DNA of 64,000 nt from positions 29,438,964 to 29,502,963 of the forward strand of contig OW203761.1 in the NCBI GenBank assembly GCA_934045905.1, in the 5' to 3' direction. Origin of the DNA: Leuctra nigra (lineage: Eukaryota > Arthropoda > Insecta > Plecoptera > Leuctridae). Every line of letters begins with the position of its first letter. Within the stretch, counting starts at the first letter, position 1. Of the stretch, positions 1 through 12,707 are shown piece after piece. The notes under the pieces are model-generated. The model was not told the DNA's origin, made no database searches, and was given only the letters and a program-made list of their open reading frames with translations. The position numbers and the translations under genes are program-made.

Positions 1-3000
1 AGTTTTGACAAGGAAATTGCAAAATTATTACTCCGCAGCTCTCGGAACTCGATTGAACTCGAAATTACTTCATGGATAGAAATAGAGATACCAAGTTTTG
101 AATATTTATTTCAAAGAAAATGACAGAACGATGATTAATGTTTGATAATATTGTCAATATTTCAAAACGTGGAAAGTGGTTATAAAAATCAGGAGCCTGA
201 ACATTCACGATCTTTAGCGATCTTTAGTTAGGCCGGGGACGTGGAAATTTGCCAAAACTTGGCGGACACTTCAAGGAATAAAAACACATTCAAATGCGAT
301 TCAAAACTTTGTCCAACGACACAACAGAAAATGTCACTTATTCTTCAGAGCAAATGTTTCCTTGTCTAATTCAATACGAGAACAAGAAATGCAAATTACA
401 ATAGCGGATGTCATAAATAAAAAGCATGCTGGGTCGCATGTTTCGAATGACACATAAAACAGCCGACGACTCAAAGCAGTGTACGCCACTGTTCACGTTC
501 ACACATACGTGACCATTGATCGTCCCGCCACTGGACGTCTTCACGTAATGTACGTTCTCTCCAAGTCGTCTCGTAGGCCTATCCACAATCAATCAACCGT
601 GCACCACCTGTATAAAGCTAACCTTGATCATACAAATTGCCTCATTTTCGAAGAAAGCTAAAGCCCAACACCACACAAACCATTTCGGAGTTACAAGACT
701 GACAAATTTATTACTCTGCTAAAACTTATTGTACCCCTCCCCATACGGATCCGGGATACATCAGAAAGAGAAAGAACATAAATAACATAATGGAAGTTAG
801 ATAAAATATTCTTTTCTACTCGAAGCTTATTCCCTCGCCTCACCCCATGAATCTGGATCGTCAATCAAAGGGTAACGAATGGTGGCCTAACTACGCTCTG
901 GTCTTCACTCTTACCAGAGATCGGCCTTGTCTATTTCAGTAGTAAACCGGTTGAATTATTGTTTTAGTATGTCATGAATATGATATAGTGGCGACCTCTT
1001 CTCTAGCCTGGAGCCGGAGATGGCGGCTTTTTCTACCCTCCTTGCGCCCCCCGTCGAGGTTCGAACTAGTTGCCAACAATGAGAGCACCCGGAGCAAGAC
1101 GCTCAGTGCATGAAACAGGAAGACATTTTAAATCGCTGGCTAATTAGAGATGGATTGTTGTGCATAGAACGATTTTATCAATTTCAATGTAAGGGTTGAC
1201 TCTTTTCATTATTTCAATTGCGACTTTGTACAAGTATGTGGCCTAGAACGAATTTTATGGTCCTGTTTCGGTGCAATCAAATATAAATCACTTGTAGTTA
1301 ACAGTAGCTGTCATATCGTTGCTTTGCTTACTGAAAAAGAAACACCTTTTTAAGATTTCAATAGAGTTGGTACATTGGTACATGGCGTTCTTCCGGCTTT
1401 TATTCTGAGACTCTCTGTTCGACTCCAGGAGCTGGCTGTGATGATTGTGGTACTATGTGATTTACAAGATTTCTTGATTATAATGCACGAAATTCGTGTT
1501 CAGTTTCCACAAATATGAGAGATGTTTTTGTTTAGCGACAATAAAAACCAATAATACCGTGATTAGTTAATTTGTTCACAATTAAAGAAAGATGCTACGT
1601 CGGAAAATATTGATAGTTCAATAATAAAATACGATCATGGTGTCGTTTTTAGAAAACTGTGTTCAATACAAACTGTACAATTTCTAAATTGTCACTCTGG
1701 ACACCTTTGTACAAAAAATTTCGCGTGTTAACATGGCCATAACGTGCCATTTTTATGTCTGTGGTTGTACATAAATGGTAAAGTAATTTTAAAAAGCAAA
1801 AAGCATATTGGTTCTGCTATTTTAACCAGTACCATTTGAACGTTCATTATTTTCAAAGATTGGTTTCTGTTGCTCCCAATTGCCGAGAGCATAAAGTATA
1901 TACACCATGGGAATGCCAAAAATGTGTATGGGCAGTGAGTGGTCGCGCAAGATCTCTATTGTGATGCTGGATGCTGGATGGGCGGATGACTTAGTGAAGT
2001 GGGTTGTATCATACAGTCAGTATAAGAACGTCAAGACGAGACAATGGACCAACTCTCGCCATGGACAGGTACTTTGTCACAAACTCAATAAATCCCGACC
2101 GTTTCACGTACATACAACACAAAACACAAAACAAACCCCCGACAATCTAGACGTAGCTTTTGTCTAAAATCATGACGTCACTGAAATATGGGTGATTTTC
2201 GTTCTTCCTCTCTATCTAGTTGGACATTATCTTCTCGACCGGGTCGTTTTGTTGAACAAGTTGATTTAGTTGATAAATGTGTCATTTTATTAGATTCGTT
2301 TTTTTCTTCTTGTTATGAGTTGGAGTCGTTAATCCTGAGATTTGCATTTTCCGTGGGCTTGATGAGGCAGTTGATAAATTTCTTGTTTGGATCTCGAAAT
2401 GCCTTTTCTGAAAGTCGATTGACTGGCATTCCTCAGACGTCAACAGCGACTTTGCAACGAAGTCGGTGAAAAAATAGAAATGTCAATGCGAAGAGAATCA
2501 GTGAAAGCAAACATGACAGTGTGGAGTTGTAATATGAGATCGTGTTTGTTTTCTCTGGTGATTAAATGCTTGTCAGCTTGTCGGCTGGGTTTGCTGGTGG
2601 AGGTGCCGTGCGGCGCGTGCATCGTGTGAAGATGTCACGTGATGCTGGTCACGTGGTCGACCAACTGAAATTGACCAAATACTAGGTACTTACTACTCTT
2701 AAAATGAAAAAAAAAATTGATATGAATCGTATCGAAAGTGTGACATAAAATACAAACATAGAAATAATAAATAAATAATAATAAAATCACGCCTTGAGCT
2801 ATAAAATCCCGATTGTAAATTTTATAACTTCGTTAAATTTCTTACTCCACAAAATAGTTTACTAGTATTTTATATAATACTTAAATTTTACTGTTCAATT
2901 TATTTATTTGAAAAATAGATTATATGAACTGCAAATAGATTGAAACGACGTCATTTATTTAATGACGATCATCAACTTATAAAACTCGTCTGGTAACTGA

Positions 3001-3900
3001 TTACTGCACAGTTTCCCAGGCAACTCATTGTCAAGCCTGCAGGATTTGTGCTCTCGAGTGTAGTATTTGTGTGATATCAGTTGGTCACAGTTCATTGCAA
3101 CTTCACAGAACATCGCAAGCAGAATGAAAGTATAATGCAATATTACCTGCAGAATTCAATGCCAATGACAATAGAAGACTGGTTTTTATTTCAAACTCAT
3201 ACTGATCACTGATCTTCAACCTGCCTGCATTCAATTAAATCGAATCCTGAGGACATTCGAAATGCTAAATAGAGTAGCGTGCAGTTGGTATATATGGGCA
3301 CACGATTACACGATATTGGTCTGCATTTTCAACGATTTATTCTCTATTGCAATGTTCATCTCAGAGTTTGCAAGAAATGTATTGTTTACAAGTGCAACGA
3401 TCAGAGATAACTACGAACAAGGTGGTTTCATGAGTCAGGAAAACCAGAGATTATTCCACCGGAATGCTTTTTGATGGGTTAGAAGGCATAGAGCAGAAGC
3501 ATGAGAATGAATTGTTATAGAAAAGAATCTGATTTAATCTAACCCTACTACTGGTTACGAATTAAATTACCTGTTTGCATCACGGAGCAGGTAGTAGATC
3601 TGGTCCATTCAAAACACCCCCCTCCTTGAACATTTCAACCCCTATACATATAATTACGCGTTTTGTTATGCAAAAACATGATAATATGTTACTCATTAGA
3701 AATATATCTTATCTAAATTAGATGGGGGCAATAAAATATATTGTTTTCATTGATGACGCTCATCCTTGTACCGGATTAAAAGCGTTTTTGTTCGGCAATA
3801 TTCTAAAAGGATCGCGAAGTAGTTTAACACGCAGGGTTATTAAGAGTAAAGGGTTTCTTGAATGGCGAAACGTCTAGGAATAAATACTTAGTAATGAGAA
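1..3900. other. AT-rich region without a recognised gene
   Basis: Open frames here are short (under about 95 codons), overlap on both strands and lack splice context or recognisable motifs. There is no tRNA, rRNA or transposase-like sequence that I can support. It is best read as intergenic DNA or part of a long intron of a gene outside the window. Confidence 0.6.
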
Positions 3901-4039
3901 GATTACAAGTCTTAACTGTTTCTATGGTAATTGCTGAGGACATTCGGCAAATAAATCACTAGGAAATGGTCTAAAGGGCACAACACACACAATAGCATGT
4001 GCTTTAAATCTGATGAAAGTTTTGGTTTTGAAGTGTAGA

Positions 4040-4380
4040 AGAGGGAGATCATGGTGAGGTATTCTCCGGAGACTCCTCCTCCTCCTACCACCGCCTTCTT
4101 GACGGATGGGCTGTGCGGCGAAACTGACTCTGTTGACAGATTTACGGCCCCCACCGCCGCCCATGCCCCTCCTCAGCCCCCCCGACGGCATGGACGCCCA
4201 GCGGCGCAGTCTTCTTGATGAGTCCGACTGTCTGCTCGTACGTCCATCTATCTAACTACCCGTGGAAGGTCAGCCGCTAACTTTCTGACCTCCCACATCA
4301 ACTTGCCAATTTATCGCCATCCTGGTGCATGACGGCGAAGCGCAGCTCATTCCGTGCGGATCATAACTTTTGCGGGGCGG
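4040..4380. other. GC-rich patch with overlapping open frames
   Basis: This stretch is much richer in G and C than its surroundings. On the minus strand all three frames are partly open: one is Gly/Arg-rich (3922-4191 and upstream), one reads WTYEQTVGLIKKTAPLGVHAV near 4180-4245, and one reads SVSPHSPSVKKAVVGGGGVSG near 4060-4130. The triplets have a coding-like look, but no single frame spans the patch and I could not place confident splice sites. It could be a decayed exon, a CpG-rich regulatory element, or chance from base composition. A coding call is not supported. Confidence 0.25.
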
Positions 4381-5227
4381 CGGAAGATGTTGAGCTTGTT
4401 GTTTGGAGAACCTGATTATTTATTGACTAATGACTTAGGATCTGCGTTTACCTGATGAATGCAAATAGTTAGTGTCGTTTAGGAATTGAATTGCCGGAGA
4501 GTCGAGACCGAGGAGCTGGAAAGTTCGTGTTGTGTTACGTGCTGTACTCTGACGGGGAAACTTGGAAGCTCGACGCGACACGGCACCTCCACCACCGCAG
4601 TGAGTTCCGCTCGACACGACGTCACATACAAAGCAATGTTATTATCTAAACTTATATCTGCATTTAAAAGGTCGTCGGCTTCATTCCCCCCCCCCCCCTT
4701 CCACTTCCCAGCTATCCATGATCGGTCATTCAATTTCAAGTATAAGTATACTATAATAAGGAGACATAGATACAAGTTTAGTACAAAAGATATCCATCGA
4801 TGATTCGTATTGAAAATCTAAGAGGAGCCGTTTCAGGATTATTATTGTAACGTTCGAAGCTTATTCATATTCACTTTTGTCGACGAACAAATAAGCAAGA
4901 ATAATTAAAAACCCGCTACTGGACTAAAACCAAAATAAGCTGAAACATGAAAAGAATTACACTTTTAGGACTGACTGAATAAACTCCGCAGATCGGTTGA
5001 GATAATAACTATGGTATCAAATGTTGTACCTATTAAATGCCAATGATTCATCGACAGCTAGGTATACTCTCCTTTCTCCCCAATTCAAGTGTTCAACCCT
5101 CTCGCCTTCATCGCGAACATGACGTCGTCCATGCCGGAGTCAGCGTCGACGTCGCCACTCACATGTGGGTCTCAGGGGAGGAGGCAATGCAGGAGCGGTG
5201 GCATGGATAATCTGACGGCTGCATCAA

Positions 5228-5580
5228 GACGTCGTCACGACCGACGGCAATATGGCGGCGGCGACGGCATCACGTGACGTTCTCAGGACGGCGACGTGGC
5301 GGCGGCGGCGGCGACGGCTTCACCTGATGCTCTCAGGACGGCGTCGTGGCGGGGGCGTCGGTTCTATCATGAGGTCACCACGGCGACGTCGTCACAGTGT
5401 GATGACGGCAACATGGAGTAGGTGGCGACGGCATCCCGTGACGCTCTCAGGACGGCGTCGTGGCGGGGGCGTCGGCTAGATCATATGACGGCACCACGAC
5501 GGCGTCATCGTACCGTCATGGCGGGGGCATCACGTGTCTCAGGACGGCGTCGTGGCGGGGGCGTCGGCTGCGTGTCCGCC
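5228..5580. repeat. CpG-rich degenerate minisatellite
   Basis: A core reading CTCAGGACGGCGNCGTGGCG recurs at about 5282, 5332, 5446 and 5538. Copies are joined by related GACGGC/GGCGGCGACG stretches, with spacing of 50, 114 and 92 bases. Because the core lacks stops on the plus strand it creates overlapping Arg-rich frames of 60-90 codons. I regard these as by-products of the repeat, not proteins. The CpG density is striking in an AT-rich neighbourhood. Confidence 0.7.
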
Positions 5581-5847
5581 GACGCTAACTCACCCTCTGA
5601 TCGGTCTTCACACTCCACTCACTCTCATCGAGGTAGTAAATCTCGAGGACCTTGTAATCACACAACCATAAATATGAATCCACGCTGAGCGTTGAGAGAC
5701 CGGAGTCAATGATGGATTTCCGGAGCAATTGAGTTAGGAACAAGAGGATAGGAAATGAAGAAGAAAAATCTGAAAATAAGTGTTTCGAGGAGAAGGAGAA
5801 CGAGAAAACGCCTCGCCTCTCCGAGCACTATCTATGCATTCTCATTA

Positions 5848-5869
5848 CCCCCCCCCCCCCCCCCCCCCC
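5848..5869. repeat. Poly-C run (22 bases)
   Basis: An uninterrupted run of 22 C. Similar C or G runs occur at about 4688, 13806-13821, 38390-38402, 45287-45305 and 52121-52131. Exact lengths of such runs are unreliable in assemblies. Confidence 0.9.
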
Positions 5870-8800
5870 GTGGTCGACAGTCACGGAAGGTTGAGGAGTG
5901 ATGGGCAGAGTGGGCATGTCTACACCAGGTTTACGATGTCATTACGACAATATCAGACGGTCAATCGGGACAATGTTAGAGTCATTTATATTGACAATAT
6001 TTAAATCAACTCTTCAATGTTCTAATATCATGATGTCAAAATCATGACATGATATTACGAGAAGGCGGAGGCTTGGGTTATTTTTAAATATGAGCAAGTG
6101 ATCAGGATTTATTAAACAAAATGTCAGAAAATGAGCTATACTTGATAAATACCTGACTGTAAAAAATTAGAAAGGAATATGGATAAAATACATGAATATT
6201 ATTTTAAATTATAATAGTTGTTTTAAAGTCGATTTGTATTCCAATATCATTTTGTAATTTACGGAAAATTACTCTATACATCCTACCTAGAGAAGTTTTA
6301 AAACACGATACTTGCATGCCTTGCTTACAATAATGTTAACATTAAGCTAGTTGCAGGGAGAAGTAACGTGGTCGTTGTATTCGTTGTATTCCTTCTGTCG
6401 TACGCACATTACCACATTGATTACAACGAGATTTCTGTCAGACATACAGGCGTGAGATATATGTTTCCACAGCATTATAATGTCCACTCCAAGCAGAGGA
6501 GCACGAGACCAGGTGAAAATTTACTGCCATATTACTTTTATCATTATTATTATTTCTATTGCTAATTTATTCTGAATATGAAAATAAAAAATTTGTTGTG
6601 TATATGAGACACGTTAGTTTTTATTAGTTGTACTTTTCGATAAAACATAACACTATGATATTATTCACTCAGTCGGAGTTGAATTGTCTAGTATCGAGTT
6701 TCTAAAGCAGAGATTCTAATTATCCGAACTATGCAACTTGTTTTCATCTTGATCTATGACAAAAGAAACTCCATGCAGCCAATTATTTGACCAGCATCCA
6801 GAAGGACATTATCGAAGCTTACTTCTCTCTAACATATTACCATAGATTATCACGACGTAGGATTCAAACTCGCTTTCTGAACGATTCTATTTTCTTCTCG
6901 AGTCAAAAATCTGAGCATAATTCACTCGAGATCTCGCCAAGGTCCTGCTGTGACGAAGTCACTCAATTCCGAGACGCACCTGAAAAACTTAGTCATTGTT
7001 ATGAATTATTACTATTTAAAACATCTAAAGAGAAATATTCTTAAAACTTCTATCACATACCTATACACAACCTCAACCCAAATCTACCTGACATTTATAG
7101 CCATATATTTTTTCCCAATGATTGGACTTTGGAGATATTTTTTTGTTACTCCTCCCTTCCACAAATCAAAGAGTTTTGACGTAAGGAAGAACGAATGAAG
7201 GACGTATTTCTCTTTTTAATCACTGGCACAGATGTCGGTTTCTCATTAAGACCCTTCTATAAGCCCTGACATCCTCCGCCAACCCTCGGGCCCTTGCCAA
7301 CCCTTCACCAGGCTTCATTCCCACGTTGGGCACGGCGCACCTGAGAAGTACGATGGATGATTTGCATCACATTAGCCAATTAGCACAGATGATTTGTCGC
7401 TGATGTCAACCATGTGATCACTTTGTTGATTGATGAGTTATCTTCATTAGGAGGGCGTCGTTCTAAAATCAATTCTGACTTCATAACGGGCCTTTTCAAA
7501 GTAACGAAATAAGGTCCCCTCAAGAGATCTGACAGATATAATTGGCTCCATTTGAGCTCATGTTCAGCCCCGCTCCCCCAAAACTACATAGTGTTTTGTT
7601 TATTTTTGTGCAAAGGGCTTTGTAAACTTCGAGTTTGGTCCTATTCAACCACCTTGGAGTTTGGTGTCAAATGATCCATTGGCGTTTTATTTCAACTTTA
7701 AGGGTGCCTTTAGAATCCTATTGGACTTATATAAGGGCACAAACAAAATAAAATTTTAATCTAAGAATTGGTATGGTGTTTATAAGAGCATATTAAAAAA
7801 GAAGTTATAAAGCTGAACATTTATTAAAATTTTATAAAATGCAGGAATAATTTTAAAACTTCCATTATAAAAGCCACACAATTCTTTCTAATAAAGTTAG
7901 GAGGACCAGAAAGGAAACCGCAGGTATCACTTCGTCCTTTCGCTATTCACCCCAATGTGGATATTGTAACACTACAACGTCACCCTTCCCTCCAACAACA
8001 TAATCACAAATATTAATTGCACTACTTTACGTTTACATTCTAATTAAAATGAGGTCTTAGTTTATTAGTATCTCCTAAATGACATTAACTTGACGTATAA
8101 AGTCACAGCCCAGCAACATGCGATGGCAATGAACAACAACTATAGCATGTCTTACAGCCCTATCTATTAGAAGGAGTGTAATTATTTTGTAGTATTGCTG
8201 GCTTTTTAATAATAAGTGAGTCTTTATCTACCTCGCTAGTCGAGGGAAGGTAATGTATGTTTTCCCAGGAGGCTTTGAAGAAGATGTCAAATAGTTGCTA
8301 AGGATTGCTTTGACATCACACGCAAAGCAAGTATAGATACACCTGCACTGTTTGTTATCTTGTTCGTTAGTAAGGTGTTTGTCGAATGGTGTCGAGATTG
8401 CAAAGATTCGACTGCAAATTATAGCTTTCTTCTTAATAACTACTATAATTTAGTGGGGTAGATACAAGCCTTTCAATTAAATGTTTTTGGTGCTAATTAT
8501 CCATTTCCTTTTGTTTTGCGTGTGCTTGCCGATTAGCAATTATAAACTAATTTGTAACTGGATTAAAATAATATTATGTATATCTTTATTAGAACTGTTA
8601 CAGGTTTAATTTATAGATGCATGGAGTGAGAGAATTGTACAAGTATTAAAGTGTGGCAGATTTACTGCAGCCAAACTTATTATCGCAACTGAAGTAGAGT
8701 AGGTATGCTTCAAGAGCAGAGAAATATTCAAGTGCATGTAAATATTGCAATTCGTTTTGTAACTCATTGGTAAAGACCAAAGAAGCATGTAATAGAATGT

Positions 8801-8970
8801 ATTATTTCATAGACTACAAATAATACATTTTGTATCGATTTATGATTTGAAATAGTTTAAATAATTCTGAAAAGAATGATAATTACAAATTCGCTAAAGT
8901 ATTTTTTTGATCAAAAATTCGTGTCCAGTTAAACGAAGTTTTCTTAGATTTCCCCAACACCGCATAAATT
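5870..8970. other. AT-rich region without a recognised gene
   Basis: Only short open frames are present. A small near-palindrome (ATATCATG...CATGATAT) lies near 6025-6056. There is no convincing coding exon, tRNA or mobile element. Confidence 0.55.
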
Positions 8971-8973
8971 TCA

Positions 8974-9735
8974 CTAAATCAGGAATTTAAATTGAATCGA
9001 AGCTCCTTTCATTCTGCCAGCAATTAGCAGATTCCTGCGAGTCCGACGATCACCGGAGTGATTGAGAGGCCCGCTTTGCCATGGCAACCAGTGTGCGGCG
9101 TGTATGTTTGTATGTGCGTGATAGTAATTGGTTATTATAACCAATACACCCACGACCGTGAAATCCCATATCTTCATTAAAACATATTTACATCCTCGCC
9201 AGTGCAATAATTCTCTACAAAGTCCCGTAAATCGCAACTGAAATCGGTGTAGGACGCAAACGAAAGATAGCGCGTTTGCTTCTAGGGAAGTCAAACGTGT
9301 TTCAACCAAAGATTTTAATTGGTTCTTGTTCCACTTAATTATGTTGTTTGCATCGTTGAAGAGAGGTTTTATTTCGATTCTCTCTAAATCAATAGATTTT
9401 GATGTATTGTCTGAAAAGCTGTAGTGTGGTGCCAAAGAGGGTGTGGTAACAATAATTGGGAGTCGCAAGATTTCAAAATAATAACTTATAGACAGAAATA
9501 TTATGATTGCTGCGGTATCTGCAATTAAACCATTTTGAAGTGATCGTGAATTAATGTTGTGTTGGGTTGAATCTTTGTAAAGAAGCAATAAAGTTTGCAT
9601 AAATCCATCCGAGTAGTTAGCAAGTGCCCTTGTGGAGGCTGCAATAATCATTGGACTGTAGCAAGAGATGAACACATAATTCATTTTAGGAGTGAATAGA
9701 CAACGATTTGCGGCGTAGGTATACATAAAATACAA
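8974..9735 (-). CDS. Unidentified 253-codon ORF, possible membrane protein or remnant
   Basis: I do not recognise this protein. It is by far the longest open frame outside the zinc-finger gene and the minisatellite; at this base composition a 253-codon run is unlikely by chance. It has one clear hydrophobic segment at residues 70-97 (IADTAAIIIFLSISYYFEIL), a hydrophilic stretch at about 100-150, and a second hydrophobic segment at about 186-204 that includes VVGVLVIIT. Between them VLHRFQLRFTGLC (161-173) faintly recalls the loop before the last membrane span of insect gustatory receptors. However, the TYxxxxxQ signature is absent and the frame runs about 45 residues past the last span. A second minus-strand frame at 9802-10056 with one hydrophobic stretch lies just upstream. 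No splice sites were fixed. It may be an exon, a pseudogene or a chance frame. Confidence 0.22.
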   Translation of the reverse strand: MYFMYTYAANRCLFTPKMNYVFISCYSPMIIAASTRALANYSDGFMQTLLLLYKDSTQHNINSRSLQNGLIADTAAIIIFLSISYYFEILRLPIIVTTPSLAPHYSFSDNTSKSIDLERIEIKPLFNDANNIIKWNKNQLKSLVETRLTSLEANALSFVCVLHRFQLRFTGLCRELLHWRGCKYVLMKIWDFTVVGVLVIITNYYHAHTNIHAAHWLPWQSGPLNHSGDRRTRRNLLIAGRMKGASIQFKFLI

Positions 9736-10059
9736 GCATGTACACTCTCTAAATTCATCGCAAATAATCTAAGATAGGCAACGTGAAAACACAGCATTAT
9801 TTTAAATCACTTTTATTTTTTTTACAAACCGGTTGCAGTGAAGAATATATAACTTCACACTGCCATCAATAAAAATCGCTAAATGACTGATGATCAAGTA
9901 AAAGTTCAGCCTGCTGTATTTTGGAATTTTAACCATGTACATGGAAGAACCACGTAATAAGTTACTTTCAATCCTAATTAATGAGTTTGATGAACCCGTC
10001 AACACCTGGACGAAGAGGTTGACATTTTCACACACGTCAGCAGCAAACCTAAGCACAGT

Positions 10060-12050
10060 TCATGCTATGATTTTCACGTCAGGGCAGTATAACTTACGTA
10101 TATTGTTGTTTCTTAAGCCATGCACGGTGATTTATGACCCAGCAAGACTGCTGCTAGTCTCCTGTAAGGTTTGCAGTCGTGAATGTGCATGACACATGTA
10201 TATAGTTCATATTACAAGTGCATTAAATAGGTAGGTTACGTGCCTCTAGGTGCCTTCCACGGCCTATGCGATGCACTTTATTAACATAATACACGACCAG
10301 AGGTCTCGAACGTACAGTACACTGATCGGATCACATTTCATAGGGAAAGTAATACTACTTCTCCAAACTTGGAACGAAGTAAATGGGATTAATTTATAAT
10401 ATTATCATTTAATTTATCATCTATGCGGATATGGGATGGGGATGGAGTGTGCCATTCGGTGCCATTTTTAAAACGGTGACGTATTTTATTGTGTGACTTC
10501 TGATTTACCTTTATTAAACAGGTAATAATTCTATAGTTTTCCAACTATAGAATACGATGGTTGGATAGAAATCATCAGAGATGGGTTCATAAAGAATCTG
10601 AAATATTCACGGCATTCCAGAATGAATTGCGAAATGTTTATCATAACTATAAAATAAAGATTTTAAAAATTGTTTGATATAAATTAGAAAAAAAGAGGAA
10701 GAATATAATTCTTTTGTTTAACGATTTTATATTTTATCACTTTTCAGCTTTTGTGTCTCATCGAAGAAGGCAAATCTTTAAGCTACCTCCATGTAAAAAG
10801 TCTAATTAATTACCTTGACTATAATAAAATGCAGTCTGATTCACTTTATGTCTAACGATGTACTCGTCTCAAGGCCGTTGGCCGCCATTCGGAGTAACCC
10901 GACGCCATTTTGTTCTCGGCGATGCACTTCTGCATTGACATGCGAGGCGAGCACGTAAAACTTTCTGCGCTGATTTATAGCGTCTTTAATGCAGGTCATT
11001 AGTGAGGAATTAATAAAGCGCACGCTGCAAATCATCTTGATTGTCTGATTCTCTGATTACCCACCATGATGCACGCGTTGCTCTGGAGAACTTCTGGTAT
11101 TACTGCACTTAGTATTTAGATAATAAAACAAACTTACAGCACTTTACGAGCTTGTAGATGTATACAAATATGCCACTGTAAGACCAGACATGGCCGGGAC
11201 GTTTGAAGTGTTCGTCTGGGTGTCCCAATCTTTGTATAGGTACTTAAATCTCTGGCATGACCAAAGTTTTTTAAATACTCAGTTATGAACTTGTTCATTG
11301 GAATTCAATAATAAGTCTTAATTTCCAATACGATAGATAGTTATTTATTACAACTTTTTTGAGCGAGCGAAGCGAGAGACTCCTTTTGGCTCTTTTGGCA
11401 CGGACCTCTGTTTTTTTTTTGTTTTTTTCTGTTACTAACCGATACACAGGTTGCACCGTTGCACCGATCGATCTGAAATTTTTCACACATGTAGAGACAA
11501 CCTTTTCTGTTTGCAGACCTTAATTTTTTTGAAATCCATTTTTTGGTTAAAATTTAAATAAATATCTCCTGATAGGTTGAAAAAAGAAAATGGTCTTCGA
11601 TAAATCTGATCAAACTAATATTTTACATGGTAATTAAGACCAACATTTTCACTTATTTTGCAAATTTTCATCCCAATCAGTTAAGAACGTATGAACTTAT
11701 TGACATTTTTAATAGCTATCAGAAATGAAATATCGAAATGACTGTTTTTCCACTGCCACATGAATCTGATTTGCTATGTGTACCAGGGTGCTTAGATGCT
11801 ATTTTCAAGTTAGGATGAAAAGCATATACTTTTATGTTGATTGAGTGGATCATATTTCAATTCAATATGGATGTACATATATGTTTTCTGTGCGTTGTGT
11901 ACGCATTTCCGGTTCGAGAATTTGCACGTACCCGTGATCGCTCATCAACGCGTTGCACTGAGCGTTTTCCTAGTACACATCTATTGTCATTGAAATCTGA
12001 TCAAAATATTGCCACTTTGATCCATGAGTAATTATTTTACGAAATAAATT
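10060..12050. other. Gene-free region with a dispersed-repeat-like segment
   Basis: No supported gene. At 11361-11383 the sequence GAGCGAGCGAAGCGAGAGAC introduces a low-complexity T-rich stretch and a segment with CACCGTTGCACCGATCGATC near 11455. This has the look of a degraded interspersed repeat. Short GAAGCGAGC-type words recur near 53031 and 54036. No open frame in it resembles a transposase or reverse transcriptase. Confidence 0.35.
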
Positions 12051-12114
12051 GTGTTTATTTTCCCTTGTAGACAGCTTTACATATAAATTGATTGAAATTT
12101 GTAATGCGTATACA

Positions 12115-12120
12115 TTTATT
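12115..12120 (-). terminator. Candidate poly(A) signal AATAAA of the zinc-finger gene
   Basis: TTTATT on the plus strand, read as AATAAA on the minus strand about 200 bases past the stop codon at 12317. A second copy lies at about 12054-12059. This is the nearest good hexamer and would give a 3' UTR of roughly 220 bases. No cleavage site can be fixed from sequence. Confidence 0.5.
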
Positions 12121-12316
12121 TTAAATCAATAATTATACATAAAGTATGGCAAAAAATCACAACTTTCTGTTCTTACATTTATAGAGACAATAGTCCACAA
12201 TCTTTGTTTTTATAATAATAACTTTTTATCGAAAAAAAACGAAATGAGAAATATAAATGATAATAGAGTAAAATTGAGTCCATAATTACTTAAAACAACT
12301 AGTATACCTAAAAGTT

Positions 12317-12707
12317 CTACTGACCCGAAAGTTCAATGACCTCGACCTCCCCTACCGTGAGCGGCATGACATTGCCTTCGTCGTCAACACTGATGATTTC
12401 GTAATCGCACACCGACGCCCTGGCTGCATCAGCGTCGGCGTCGGAGTCGGCGTCGGGATCGGCTTCGTAATTGATTGATAAGAACTGATGATGATCGCCG
12501 TCGTGATGCTCGAACATCATCGTCGACCCTTGCTCGTCCAGGCTCGTTATCTCCGGCGTCGTTGGGATGAAGACGACGCCGTCCATTGACTGACGCCCGC
12601 CGCGGCGCTCGCCGATGTAGGAGCCATCTGCTTTATCGTCTTCGTACATCTCTTCAGTTTCCTTCTTGACTCTTCGAGTTTTTAACCTTTTTGGTGCGGT
12701 TTGATTT
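12317..12707 (-). CDS. Zinc-finger gene, last coding exon 9 (residues 1041-1170)
   Basis: Acceptor TATTTTGTTTCAG|AAATCA; the first base completes Arg 1041 and the frame runs to TAG at 12317-12319. The product starts basic (KRLKTRRVKK), then becomes acidic and unstructured: YEADPDADSDADADAARAS, then CDYEIISVDDEGNVMPL and VEVIELSGQ at the end. The tail has no finger. Acidic tails of this kind often serve as interaction or activation regions, but nothing here proves that. Confidence 0.92.

Noticed and set aside
5089..5688. Arg-rich plus-strand ORFs
   Set aside because: By-products of the CpG-rich minisatellite; overlapping frames with no independent coding signal.
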